The position numbers and the translations under genes were made by a program. DNA of 64,000 nt from Pandoraea terrigena (lineage in GTDB: Bacteria; Pseudomonadota; Gammaproteobacteria; Burkholderiales; Burkholderiaceae), in contig NZ_CABPRU010000003.1 in the NCBI RefSeq assembly GCF_902459705.1, forward strand, positions 481,767-545,766, read 5' to 3'. The notes beneath the pieces were generated by a model. That model worked only from the letters and a program-made list of their open reading frames with translations, made no database searches and had not been told where the DNA came from. Positions 35,518 through 44,318 of the stretch are shown one piece after another. Each line of letters begins with the position of its first letter. Positions within the stretch are counted from its first letter, which is position 1.

Positions 35518-36869
35518 GCACTCCGATGAATTTGCCGTGGCGGCAATTCCTCTGCCGCGCCTGCGGCTTGATTTACAACGAGGAATTGGGCGATCCGGAT
35601 AGCGGGCTTGAACCAGGGACGAGATTTGAGGACATTCCGGAGGACTGGGCTTGTCCGCTCTGTGGCGTTGTAAAAGCGGATTTTGAGCCTTACGAACCGT
35701 TGGAGTGCACTGCACGCTCGGACGATGCAGTGGTCGTTGCGCCGTCACGTGAGCTCGGCGTCGTGATCGTGGGCGGTGGCATTGCCGGTTGGAGTGCAGC
35801 AGAGGCGTTGCGTGCGCTCGACCCCGCTGTACCTATGACTCTCGTGACCGCATGCAACGGCGACAGATACCTCAAGCCGGAATTGTCCGTTGCGCTCGGG
35901 CGCGGCCTGAAGCCTGCCGATCTGGTTCGGGAGTCTGCCGTCAATGCAGCTCGGCGCCTTAATCTGCGTCTGATGACAGAAACGTTTGTCGTCGGCATTT
36001 CTCCGTCAATCAAACAGGTACGGACCACGCGAGGCGCAATTCGCTATACGAAGCTGGTGATCGCGCAGGGTGCGCGCCCGGCGCTACCGGAGCAGATGCC
36101 GGCCTCGCTATGTTGGCGTGTCAATGATTTGGCCGGATGGTCGGGGATTCAGGCGCGCCTGGATGGCGCAAAAAAGAACGTTGCGATCGTCGGTGCGGGG
36201 ATGATTGGGTGCGAACTCGCGGACGATTTTTCGCGTGCAGGCCATGCCGTGTCGCTTATCGATGTCAACCCCGGCCCGTTGGCTAGTCTGGTTCCAGCGG
36301 TCGTCTCTGACAAGCTTCTGACGAGCCTACAGGGTGCAGGTGTCAGATTCTTGGGAGTTCGTCGCATCGAGAAGATCGAGAAAGCGGAAAACGGCCAAAA
36401 GAACATTCAAATGCAAAGCGGCGAGCAAATTTGCGTTGATGAAGTCGTCGCTGCGACAGGGCTCGTCACTGAGACCCGTCTCGCGAAAATGGCCGGGCTT
36501 GCGTTTGATCGAGGCATCGTTATCGATCCGCACACGATGCAGACAAGCATCGAAGACATTTATGCGATTGGCGATTGCATCAGCGTTGCTGGCGTGCCGT
36601 GCCGATTCATCGAACCGATCGTGCGGCAAGCGGGGGCGCTTTCGCATCACGTGCTCAACCGCGAGCACGTCGGCTATGTTCACAGCACGCCGCTGATTCG
36701 CCTGAAAACGAAGGCATTCCCCATCGTTCTCCACGGCGTCCCGAACGCCAATGGTACGTGGGGTGCTCCCGATGATCGAGATGGTCAGATTCGGATTGAG
36801 CAGAGCCTCGATGGTCGAGTCATTGCCCGCATCGAAGCGGGTTTCGCAGAGCAGCGGCTAGTCGCTTGA
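35514..36869 (+). CDS. Rubredoxin fused to FAD-dependent NAD(P)H:rubredoxin reductase
   Basis: The 451-residue fusion begins with a rubredoxin domain carrying the four iron-binding cysteines C14, C17, C47 and C50 (CRACG and CPLCG). From about residue 80 a two-dinucleotide-fold oxidoreductase follows, with FAD motif GGGIAG at 87-92, NAD(P)H motif GAGMIG at 227-232, and AIGDC near the FAD-binding end. Electrons would pass NAD(P)H to FAD to rubredoxin within one chain. The ATG overlaps the flavoprotein stop (ATGA), so the two should be made in fixed ratio. The flavoprotein encoded upstream is the probable electron acceptor. Confidence 0.87.
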   Translation: MSTPMNLPWRQFLCRACGLIYNEELGDPDSGLEPGTRFEDIPEDWACPLCGVVKADFEPYEPLECTARSDDAVVVAPSRELGVVIVGGGIAGWSAAEALRALDPAVPMTLVTACNGDRYLKPELSVALGRGLKPADLVRESAVNAARRLNLRLMTETFVVGISPSIKQVRTTRGAIRYTKLVIAQGARPALPEQMPASLCWRVNDLAGWSGIQARLDGAKKNVAIVGAGMIGCELADDFSRAGHAVSLIDVNPGPLASLVPAVVSDKLLTSLQGAGVRFLGVRRIEKIEKAENGQKNIQMQSGEQICVDEVVAATGLVTETRLAKMAGLAFDRGIVIDPHTMQTSIEDIYAIGDCISVAGVPCRFIEPIVRQAGALSHHVLNREHVGYVHSTPLIRLKTKAFPIVLHGVPNANGTWGAPDDRDGQIRIEQSLDGRVIARIEAGFAEQRLVA

Positions 36870-36928
36870 ATGCCTTGCTGCCCGTAGGGCGGCTAACCCG
36901 AGTCCGGCTTAAACCAGGTGCGTCGAAC

Positions 36929-38323
36929 ATGAAAGATGAAAATCCGTATCGTCCGTATAGCCCAGACCACTCGCTGGAGCGCTGCTCATGTGGCATGCAC
37001 GCCAGCCAGGACGAACACGATGCACGCAGCGGCGTTGTAGCTCACCGCCCAGTGCACGATGAGGAAGTCCAGTCGCGCCATTTCCTCGAAATGGCAGCTG
37101 TCAGGGCGCTGTTCCCCCACGACGCGCTGCGCCGGCGATTCCTGCGTGCGGTCGGCATCAACGCCGCGCGTGCCGCAATTGCCAGCGTGCTCCCATTGGC
37201 CGACCTTCAGGCGATGGCGGAAGAAAGGCGTCCTCTGGAGAAGAAGGACCTGAAGATAGGTTTCATCCCGATCAACTGCGCCACACCGCTGATCATGGCG
37301 GATCCCATGGGCTTCTATCGGGAACAGGGTCTCAACGTCTCGCTTATCAAGACTGCCGGTTGGGCGCTGGTTCGAGATCAGATGCTTAATCACGAGCTCG
37401 ACGCGTCGCATTTCCTGGCACCGATGCCGCTCGCTATTTCCATGGGGATTGCGTCTGCCGCCCAGCCCATGCGAGTTGCCGCCATTCAGAACGTCAATGG
37501 CCAGGCAATCACGTTGGCTCTGAAGCATAAGGACAACCGGGACCCGAAGCACTGGAAGGGCTTCAAGTTCGCCATTCCGTTCGAGTATTCCATGCATAAC
37601 TTCCTGCTCCGCTACTACCTTGCAGAGCATGGACTTGACCCCGACCGTGATGTTCAGCTCCGTGTGACTCCGCCTGCGGAAATGATCGCCAATCTGAGGG
37701 CCGGCAACATTGACGGGTTCCTCGGACCGGATCCCTTCAATCAACGTGCTGTGTATGACCAAGTGGGTTTCATTCACATCTTGTCGCGCGACATTTGGAA
37801 CGGGCACCCGTGCTGTGCGTTCGGTGTAGCGCAGGACTTCATTGACAAGAACCCGAACACATTCGTGGCGTTGTACCGTGCATTGCTGAAGGCATCCGCG
37901 AGCGCTCACAAGTTGGAGAACCGTCCTGCGATTGCTCGCGCCATCTCGACGCCGAACTATCTGAACCAGCCGGAAACGGTCATTCTACAAGCGCTCAATG
38001 GCCACTATGCCGATGGGCTTGGACATGTGCGTGATCAGCCGGATCGAACGGATTTTCAACCGCTTCCGTGGTACTCGATGGCCACTTGGATGCTCACGCA
38101 AATGCAGCGGTGGGGCTACATCAAGAAGCAAATTTCCTACGACGACCTTGCTAAAAAGGTGTTCTTGCTTACGGATGCGAGTGCGCAAATGAAGGCACTG
38201 GGGCAAGAAGTCGACCACGACGCGCTGGCTGGCGGCATGCGGAAATTCTCAGTGATGGGCCGTGAATACGACCCTGCCGACCCGGCCAAATACCTTGCAA
38301 GTTTTGCGATCAGGCGGGCCTGA
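36929..38323 (+). CDS. cynA: Cyanate/nitrate-type ABC transporter substrate-binding protein
   Basis: The 464-residue protein belongs to the NrtA/CmpA/CynA binding-protein group: DLKIGFIPINCATPLIMADPMGFYREQGL opens the mature domain, and RAGNIDGFLGPDPFNQRAVYDQVGFIH follows. A twin-arginine-like signal RRRFLRAVG (68-76) precedes a hydrophobic run, so Tat export is likely. Before it lies an unusual 65-residue extension with CSCGMHASQDEH (19-30), a possible metal site. The ATG at 36929 has AGGTG 10 bases upstream. A TTG overlapping the previous stop is an alternative. Assignment to cyanate rests on the downstream cyanase. Confidence 0.82.
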   Translation: MKDENPYRPYSPDHSLERCSCGMHASQDEHDARSGVVAHRPVHDEEVQSRHFLEMAAVRALFPHDALRRRFLRAVGINAARAAIASVLPLADLQAMAEERRPLEKKDLKIGFIPINCATPLIMADPMGFYREQGLNVSLIKTAGWALVRDQMLNHELDASHFLAPMPLAISMGIASAAQPMRVAAIQNVNGQAITLALKHKDNRDPKHWKGFKFAIPFEYSMHNFLLRYYLAEHGLDPDRDVQLRVTPPAEMIANLRAGNIDGFLGPDPFNQRAVYDQVGFIHILSRDIWNGHPCCAFGVAQDFIDKNPNTFVALYRALLKASASAHKLENRPAIARAISTPNYLNQPETVILQALNGHYADGLGHVRDQPDRTDFQPLPWYSMATWMLTQMQRWGYIKKQISYDDLAKKVFLLTDASAQMKALGQEVDHDALAGGMRKFSVMGREYDPADPAKYLASFAIRRA

Positions 38324-38338
38324 TTCAAAGGATATGAG

Positions 38339-39208
38339 ATGAAGTCTTCAATTCGATTGCAAGCGGCACTTGTGTCACTCGCCATGGTTGCGATTCTGCT
38401 CGTTTGCTGGCAATTCGCGACAACGGCGGGGAAGCAGGCTCAGCACGCGCCAATGACACCGGAGCAGAAAGAGTACGCACAGTTGATGGGGCAGACGCCC
38501 GGCGACCAATCGTCGGAGCCGAAGAGCGACGGTTTCCCGACACCTGCACAGTTCTTTTCCGCCGCAGCGCAAAACCTCGCGCACCCATTTTACGATCATG
38601 GTCCCAATGACAAAGGAATCGGCATTCAATTGGGGCATTCTCTTCTGCGTGTCGCTGGCGGCTATCTGCTCGCTGTCATCGTGTCGATCCCTTTGGGCTT
38701 CTTGATTGGCATGTCTCCACTGCTATATCGCGCTTTTGATCCATTCATTCAGCTGCTGAAGCCGATCTCTCCGCTCGCGTGGATGCCAATCGCGCTATAC
38801 ACGATCAAGGACGCCTCTGTCTCTGCGATCTTCGTGATCTTCATCTGCTCGCTATGGCCGATGCTGATTAACACCGCGTTCGGCGTCGCGAACGTAAGAC
38901 GTGAGTGGCTAAACGTTGCCCGCACCCTCGAAGTCTCGCCGTTACGCAAGGCAGTGCAGATTGTCTTGCCCGCCGCTGCGCCGACCATCATCACCGGCAT
39001 GCGCATCTCGATGGGGATTGCGTGGCTTGTCATCGTGGCTGCTGAAATGTTGGTCGGCGGAACGGGCGTCGGCTATTTTCTATGGAACCAGTGGAACAAT
39101 CTTTCGCTGACAAATGTCCTGTTTGCGGTACTCATCATCGGCGTCGTTGGGATGCTGCTTGATCAGCTTTTCGCCCGCCTGCAAAAGAAGGTGACCTATG
39201 CAGAGTAA
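38339..39208 (+). CDS. cynB: Cyanate/nitrate-type ABC transporter permease
   Basis: The 289-residue inner-membrane permease resembles NrtB/TauC/SsuC. The coupling EAA segment is NVRREWLNVARTLEVSPLRKAVQIVLPAAAPTIITGMRISMG, followed by AWLVIVAAEMLVGGTGVGYFLWN. A single N-terminal helix and a periplasmic stretch (about residues 30-95) precede the core. It overlaps the ATPase gene by 11 bases and follows the binding-protein gene by 15 bases. Confidence 0.87.
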   Translation: MKSSIRLQAALVSLAMVAILLVCWQFATTAGKQAQHAPMTPEQKEYAQLMGQTPGDQSSEPKSDGFPTPAQFFSAAAQNLAHPFYDHGPNDKGIGIQLGHSLLRVAGGYLLAVIVSIPLGFLIGMSPLLYRAFDPFIQLLKPISPLAWMPIALYTIKDASVSAIFVIFICSLWPMLINTAFGVANVRREWLNVARTLEVSPLRKAVQIVLPAAAPTIITGMRISMGIAWLVIVAAEMLVGGTGVGYFLWNQWNNLSLTNVLFAVLIIGVVGMLLDQLFARLQKKVTYAE

Positions 39209-40127
39209 TGAAAATCGTGCCACGAGCGGTAGTGCCTTCATTGAGGTCGACAACCTCTCGAAGCGTTATCGCGCTGATCTTCCGCCGGTCTTCGAAGACG
39301 TGACATTCAAGATTGATCGTGGAGAGTTCATTTGCGTAATTGGTCACTCTGGCTGCGGAAAGAGCACGATTCTGAACGTACTCGGGGGGCTCGAGCAGGC
39401 GAGCGGTGGCGGTGCCGTAATGGGCGGCAGGGAGATTGCAGGTCCGAGCCTCGATCGCGGGGTCGTGTTCCAAGGTCATGCGTTGCTACCCTGGCTCACC
39501 GCGAAGCAGAACGTCGAGTTCGCAGTTCGCTCCCGGAATCCGGATTGGACGCGTCAGCAGATCGAAGAGTGCGCAATGCGCTTCCTCGATATGGTCGGCC
39601 TCACACGCGCGATCGACAAGAAGCCATCGGAGTTATCGGGTGGCATGCGCCAGCGCGTGGGGATCGCTCGTGCGTTCTCCGTCGCGCCAAAGATGCTTCT
39701 GATGGACGAGCCGTTCGGGGCACTCGATGCGCTGACGCGCGGTGTTATCCAGGATGAACTTCTGCGCATCTGCCTGGCCACTCATCAGACCGTTTTCATG
39801 ATCACGCACGATGTCGACGAAGCGATCTTGCTTGCTGATCGAATCTTCTTGATGAGTAACGGGCCGCGAGCACGCCTTGCAGAAATTGTTGTGAACACGA
39901 TGCCACGGGAGCGAACGCGAGAGACGCTTGTCCACGATCCCCAGTTCTATCGGATTCGGAACTATCTTATCGATTTTCTGGTGAGACGCTCTGCCACGAT
40001 TCAACAGGATATCGAACACGGTCGTGACATGCATCAAACGACGCAAATTGTTCGTCCAGGTTTGTCTCAGGACAACGTTACGGAGCTTGACCAAGGCCGC
40101 GCGCTCCGTATGGGCAATACGGCCTAA
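39198..40127 (+). CDS. cynD: Cyanate/nitrate-type ABC transporter ATP-binding protein
   Basis: The 309-residue ATPase has Walker A GHSGCGKST, signature LSGGMRQRVGIARAF and Walker B MLLMDEPFGALDALTRG, all intact, followed by the switch histidine in MITHDVDEAI. It resembles NrtD/SsuB/CynD. A C-terminal tail of about 45 residues beyond the core is less conserved. It overlaps the permease gene and is followed 30 bases later by cyanase. Confidence 0.88.
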   Translation: MQSNENRATSGSAFIEVDNLSKRYRADLPPVFEDVTFKIDRGEFICVIGHSGCGKSTILNVLGGLEQASGGGAVMGGREIAGPSLDRGVVFQGHALLPWLTAKQNVEFAVRSRNPDWTRQQIEECAMRFLDMVGLTRAIDKKPSELSGGMRQRVGIARAFSVAPKMLLMDEPFGALDALTRGVIQDELLRICLATHQTVFMITHDVDEAILLADRIFLMSNGPRARLAEIVVNTMPRERTRETLVHDPQFYRIRNYLIDFLVRRSATIQQDIEHGRDMHQTTQIVRPGLSQDNVTELDQGRALRMGNTA

Positions 40128-40157
40128 TTTTCCAGTGGTTTTTTTGAGGATAGTCAC

Positions 40158-40607
40158 ATGATTTCGAGTCGCACGCAGGTTACCGAGATGATCGTCTCGG
40201 CGAAGGTTCGCAAGGGCCTCAAGTGGGCAGATGTTGCGGAAAAAGTCGGCATGGCCAAGGAGTGGACGACTGCCGCATGCCTCGGTCAAATGCAGTTGAG
40301 CAAGGAGCAGGCTGCCGTCGTCGGCGAGATCTTCGAGCTTTCCGACGAGGCCATCGCATGGTTGCAGATCGTTCCGTATAAGGGCTCACTGCCGACGGCT
40401 GTTCCGACGGACCCGCTGATCTACCGCTGGTATGAGCTGGTGAACGTCTATGGCACGACCATCAAAGAACTGATCCACGAAGAATTCGGCGACGGCATCA
40501 TGAGTGCAATCGACTTCTCGATGGACATTCAGCGTCAGGCGGACGCGAAGGGCGACCGCGTAAACGTGGTGCTATCCGGCAAATTCCTGCCGTACAAGTC
40601 CTACTGA
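40158..40607 (+). CDS. cynS: Cyanase (cyanate hydratase)
   Basis: The 149-residue enzyme converts cyanate and bicarbonate to carbamate and CO2, releasing ammonia. The catalytic triad is present as R90, E93 (YRWYELVNVYG) and S116 (GDGIMSAIDF), six positions earlier than R96, E99 and S122 of E. coli CynS. The N-terminal helical domain and C-terminal VVLSGKFLPYK strand are complete. It ends the extended cyn operon, and its presence is the main evidence that the transporter handles cyanate or that the upstream flavoenzymes make it. GAGGA precedes the ATG. Confidence 0.95.
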   Translation: MISSRTQVTEMIVSAKVRKGLKWADVAEKVGMAKEWTTAACLGQMQLSKEQAAVVGEIFELSDEAIAWLQIVPYKGSLPTAVPTDPLIYRWYELVNVYGTTIKELIHEEFGDGIMSAIDFSMDIQRQADAKGDRVNVVLSGKFLPYKSY

Positions 40608-40742
40608 TCGGCTGGCGGCGAGACCTATGACGTCACCGGGGCCATCTACGGCCTGGCCATTGGCGCGGTGCTCGGCTTGACGTCAGGTCGTGAGGACTGT
40701 CGAGAATACGGCTGCCTGGCCAAACGGCAACCCTATGGGTGA
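40608..40742 (+). other. Open fragment between cynS and selC
   Basis: The cynS frame stays open for 44 codons after its stop, reading GGETYDVTGAIYGLAIGAVLGLTSG, which looks like the tail of a membrane or glycine-zipper protein. It has no start of its own. It may be a remnant at the junction between the cyn cluster and selC, or chance. No clear terminator is visible here. Confidence 0.3.
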
Positions 40743-40779
40743 ACGCACAGAATTTATGAGAATCGCCGGGAGTCTTTAA

Positions 40780-40875
40780 TGGCGGAAAGCAGCCGGAGTC
40801 GAACCGACCTGGGAGCGGCTGACGCCCCCAACCGGGTTTGAAGCCCGGCCGCATCACCGGATACGAATGCCTTCC
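40780..40875 (-). tRNA. selC: tRNA-Sec (UCA anticodon)
   Basis: The 96-base gene on the minus strand has an 8-pair acceptor stem (GGAAGGCA with TGCTTTCC), a long variable arm, the T loop GGTTCGACTCC, and encoded CCA at 40782-40780. The anticodon TCA (plus-strand 40839-40841) reads UGA. It follows selB by about 90 bases and serves the UGA codon of the formate dehydrogenase alpha gene. Its 3' end faces the cynS cluster. Confidence 0.95.
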
Positions 40876-40962
40876 TTCGGACAACGCAATGTGACTGGTT
40901 CGATCGTCATGCAAGGACTCTGGCATCGCTTGATGCCGCGTGAGTTCGGCGTCCCGAGTTCC

Positions 40963-42873
40963 CTACGCCGCGCCCCATTCCGCCCCGGGGCGCCGCACAT
41001 GCCAATCGCCAACGCGGCGAGTATATCCCGCACGATCGAAGAACTCCAGAATCTGGATCGCGCGCTTGCGCCCCAGGCCCGTCGCATCGCGAAACGCGCC
41101 GGCTTCCACCTTGCCGCCCGCATCGGCGATCATGCCCGCCAGCCTGTTGACACTCGCATCGTCGTAGAACAGATCCTTGACGACCTGATGCAGCTGCCCT
41201 TGCCTCGCGAGCTTGCGCAATACCGCACGCACCCGCGCTTCGGGCACATTCAGCGCACGGCCCATATCCCGCACCCAAGGTGGATCGAAACGCCCCTGCA
41301 CCACAAGCGGGAGCAGCGCTTCAGCCAACGCCGTCTCCTCGTCCGTCATTTCCACGCGGTGCGTCGGCAGATGCCACCACGCCCCCGTACGCGCCAGCGC
41401 CCCATCGCGCAACATCGCCTGCACGATGACGCGCCAATGCCGTGCGTCCAGCGCGGGCCACGTCATGCGGCCCAGCCGCGCGGCATCGAGTCCCGGTTCG
41501 TCCGGCAGGCGCACATGATAGTCACGCAGTACGTCGAGCACGCGCGTGCGCACGATGTCCCACGCCTGAGGCGAAAACGCGAGCGATTCCCCCTCCGCCC
41601 CCGCCATCACCACCGCGCTCGCCGGCCACTGCCATTGCCCCTCCGGCAACCCCGTGAGCGCCACGACTTGCGCACTCGTCAAACCGAACGCGGACTGCGC
41701 AAGCAGCGCATCCAGCCCATCCCCCTCCAGAGCACACGCCACGGCGTCGAGCCACGCCAATCGCGCCGCCGAGCGACGTTTGCGCGCCGGCGCCGCCGGG
41801 TCGAGCACGCGCCCGCCGCCGACCGTCGCCGTCGCCTGCGGATTGCGCACGATGAAGCGGTCGCCCGGCATCGTGCACACGGGCATATCGAAGACCAATT
41901 GCACACGCATCGTGCCACCCGGTGCCAGCGTGTCCCCTTCCAGCAAGACCGTGCGCGCCTGCGCATGCGTCGTGCCCACATGCACGTGCAGCGGAAACCA
42001 CTGCGTAAGCGGCACACCGCCTTCCAGCCAATGTAGTTCGACGTCCACATACGTCGACGGCCCCGGCAATCCCGCCGCAACGATCCAGTTGCCCCGCCGA
42101 AGCTGGTCACGCTCAACGCCCGCCAGATTCAGCGCGCAGCGCTCCCCGGCTCGGCCCGCGTCCACCGGTCGGTTCTGCGCATGCACGCTGCGCACCCGCA
42201 CCGGCAATCCCTGCGGCATCACCACGAGGTTGTCCCCCACGCGCACCGTGCCAGCGAATGCTGTGCCGGTCACGACCGTGCCATGGCCCGCCAGCGTGAA
42301 GACACGATCGACGGCGAGACGAAACAACGCGTCCTCGCGACGCGTCGCGTTGCCGGACGCGTGCAATGCCTGCGCCGCCTGCGCCAGACGCTCGCGCAGC
42401 ACCGTCACGCCCGCGTCGCCCGGTGTCGTCGCGGACACCGGCACGACCTCCGCCCGGGCGAACGGCGTGTTCGCAAGCCATTGCGAAATCTCTTGCGTCA
42501 CGGTGGCCAGCCGCGCCGCATCGACGCGATCCGCCTTCGACAGAGCGACCACGCCACGTCCCACACCCAGCATCGACAGAATGGCAAGATGCTCACGCGT
42601 CTGCGGCATGATGCCGTCGTCCGCCGCAATCACGAGCAGCGCGAAATCAATGCCGACAGCACCGGCCGCCATCGTGTGGATCAGCTTCTCATGGCCGGGA
42701 ACATCGATGAAGCCCAACACCTCGCCATCCGGCAACGGCGTGTAGGCGTAACCCAATTCGATGGAAATGCCGCGCGCCTTTTCTTCCTTAAGCCGATCGG
42801 TGTCGACCCCCGTCAACGCGCGAACGAGACTCGTCTTGCCGTGGTCGATGTGACCGGCGGTACCCACGATCAT
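40963..42873 (-). CDS. selB: Selenocysteine-specific elongation factor SelB
   Basis: The 636-residue GTPase delivers Sec-tRNA to the ribosome at UGA codons with a SECIS hairpin. The G1 motif [12 protein letters not shown] is at the N-terminus, with [23 protein letters not shown] as G3 and SKADRVD as G4. The C-terminal winged-helix domains that bind the SECIS RNA are present (after about residue 380). It overlaps selA by four bases (ATGA) and is followed by selC. Confidence 0.95.
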   Translation of the reverse strand: MIVGTAGHIDHGKTSLVRALTGVDTDRLKEEKARGISIELGYAYTPLPDGEVLGFIDVPGHEKLIHTMAAGAVGIDFALLVIAADDGIMPQTREHLAILSMLGVGRGVVALSKADRVDAARLATVTQEISQWLANTPFARAEVVPVSATTPGDAGVTVLRERLAQAAQALHASGNATRREDALFRLAVDRVFTLAGHGTVVTGTAFAGTVRVGDNLVVMPQGLPVRVRSVHAQNRPVDAGRAGERCALNLAGVERDQLRRGNWIVAAGLPGPSTYVDVELHWLEGGVPLTQWFPLHVHVGTTHAQARTVLLEGDTLAPGGTMRVQLVFDMPVCTMPGDRFIVRNPQATATVGGGRVLDPAAPARKRRSAARLAWLDAVACALEGDGLDALLAQSAFGLTSAQVVALTGLPEGQWQWPASAVVMAGAEGESLAFSPQAWDIVRTRVLDVLRDYHVRLPDEPGLDAARLGRMTWPALDARHWRVIVQAMLRDGALARTGAWWHLPTHRVEMTDEETALAEALLPLVVQGRFDPPWVRDMGRALNVPEARVRAVLRKLARQGQLHQVVKDLFYDDASVNRLAGMIADAGGKVEAGAFRDATGLGRKRAIQILEFFDRAGYTRRVGDWHVRRPGAEWGAA

Positions 42874-44306
42874 GCGCGCAGCTCCGCGAATTGCAACGCC
42901 AGACGTGTTTCGTCAGCCGCTTCGAGACAACGCAGATCGAGCCACAGTGTCTGATCGGCAATCCGGCCGATCACCGGACATGGCAGCGCTCGCAGCGCGG
43001 CTTCGAGCGCCGCCAGCGCACGGCCGCTGCCACGTTTGCCGCCTCCGGCAGGCACGATCGCCAAACCATAGCTCGGGAGCTGCTCGACCGGCAACGCACC
43101 GCTGCCGATCTGGCTTACCATCGGCGCGGCGCTCACGGTATAGGCATCGCCCAGCGACTGCGCAAGCACCAGGGCCAGGCGCTGCGCCTGCACCATCATG
43201 TCGGCGCGCGTTCGGGTGAGCAGGCGCAACGTGGTGAGCCGCTCGGTCAGATGATCGGGATCGCGATACAGACGCAGCACCGGCTCCAGTGCCGCGAGCG
43301 TGAGCTTTCCCACACGCAGCGCTCGCTTGAGCGGATGCTTCTTGATCTTTGCGATGAGGTCCCTGCGCCCCACGATCATGCCCGCCTGCGGACCGCCCAG
43401 CAGCTTGTCGCCGGAGAACGTCACGAGATCGGCCCCGGCGGCAATCGTCTCCTGCACGGTGGTCTCGTGCGGCAACCCCCAGCGCTCCAGCGGCGTCAGT
43501 GTGCCGCTGCCGAGATCGACCGCCACCGGCACGCCGTGCGGCTTGGCAATCTGCACGACCTCCGCAACGTCGACGTGCTTCGTGAAGCCCGTGACCACGT
43601 AGTTGCTGCAATGGACCTTCATCAGCAATGCCGTCTTCTCGCCAATGGCATTGCGATAGTCGGCCGCATGCGTACGATTGGTCGTGCCCACTTCGACGAG
43701 CTTCGCACCCGCGTGCGTCATGATGTCGGGAATGCGAAACGCGCCGCCGATCTCCACCAGCTCACCGCGCGAGACCACGACGTCGCGACGCTTGGCAAGC
43801 GTTGCCAGCATCAGCAGTACCGCCGCCGCATTGTTGTTGACCACCGTTGCCGCCTCGCCGCCCGTCAATTCGCACAGCAAGGGCGCGACGAGGTCGTCGC
43901 GGTCGCCGCGTCCGCCCGTCGCGAGATCGAATTCGAGGTTGGCCGGCGCGGTGAGCGCTTGCATGACCGCTTCCACGGCGACCTCGGGCAGCAACGCCCG
44001 CCCCAGATTCGTATGCAGCACCGTGCCGGTGAGATTGAAGACCGGACGCAGCGTCGCCCGATTGCGTTCAGTCAGCGCGCGGGTCACCCGCGCCCCGAAG
44101 GCGGCCGGGGCCAGCGTGTCGTGCGTCAGCGTGCCCGCCAGCGCCGCCGCGCGGCACGCGTCGAGATCATGACGCAACGCGTCTGTCACCTGTGTACGAC
44201 CGAAGTCCGCCAACACCGCCCGAAAGTCGGGCATCCCCAGCAGCCGGTCGAGCGACGGCAGATCCGCCGCCCCTGCCAACCCAAGATCGTGCTCGGCCAT
44301 GCGCAT
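42870..44306 (-). CDS. selA: L-seryl-tRNA(Sec) selenium transferase SelA
   Basis: The 478-residue PLP enzyme converts seryl-tRNA(Sec) to selenocysteyl-tRNA with selenophosphate. Landmarks are LTGTVLHTNLGRALLPEVA in the substrate region and LVTFSGDKLLGGPQAGMIVG, which contains the PLP lysine. The C-terminal segment GRIADQTLWLDLRCL is also typical. The ATG at 44306 lies 12 bases after the fdhE stop; ATG 44300 is an alternative. selD is not in the window. Confidence 0.95.
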   Translation of the reverse strand: MRMAEHDLGLAGAADLPSLDRLLGMPDFRAVLADFGRTQVTDALRHDLDACRAAALAGTLTHDTLAPAAFGARVTRALTERNRATLRPVFNLTGTVLHTNLGRALLPEVAVEAVMQALTAPANLEFDLATGGRGDRDDLVAPLLCELTGGEAATVVNNNAAAVLLMLATLAKRRDVVVSRGELVEIGGAFRIPDIMTHAGAKLVEVGTTNRTHAADYRNAIGEKTALLMKVHCSNYVVTGFTKHVDVAEVVQIAKPHGVPVAVDLGSGTLTPLERWGLPHETTVQETIAAGADLVTFSGDKLLGGPQAGMIVGRRDLIAKIKKHPLKRALRVGKLTLAALEPVLRLYRDPDHLTERLTTLRLLTRTRADMMVQAQRLALVLAQSLGDAYTVSAAPMVSQIGSGALPVEQLPSYGLAIVPAGGGKRGSGRALAALEAALRALPCPVIGRIADQTLWLDLRCLEAADETRLALQFAELRA

Positions 44307-44318
44307 CCCCGCATTCCC

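Noticed and set aside
40628..40685. Two TGACGTCA palindromes 50 bases apart after cynS
   Set aside because: Short GC-neutral palindromes with no known bacterial regulator; most likely chance.
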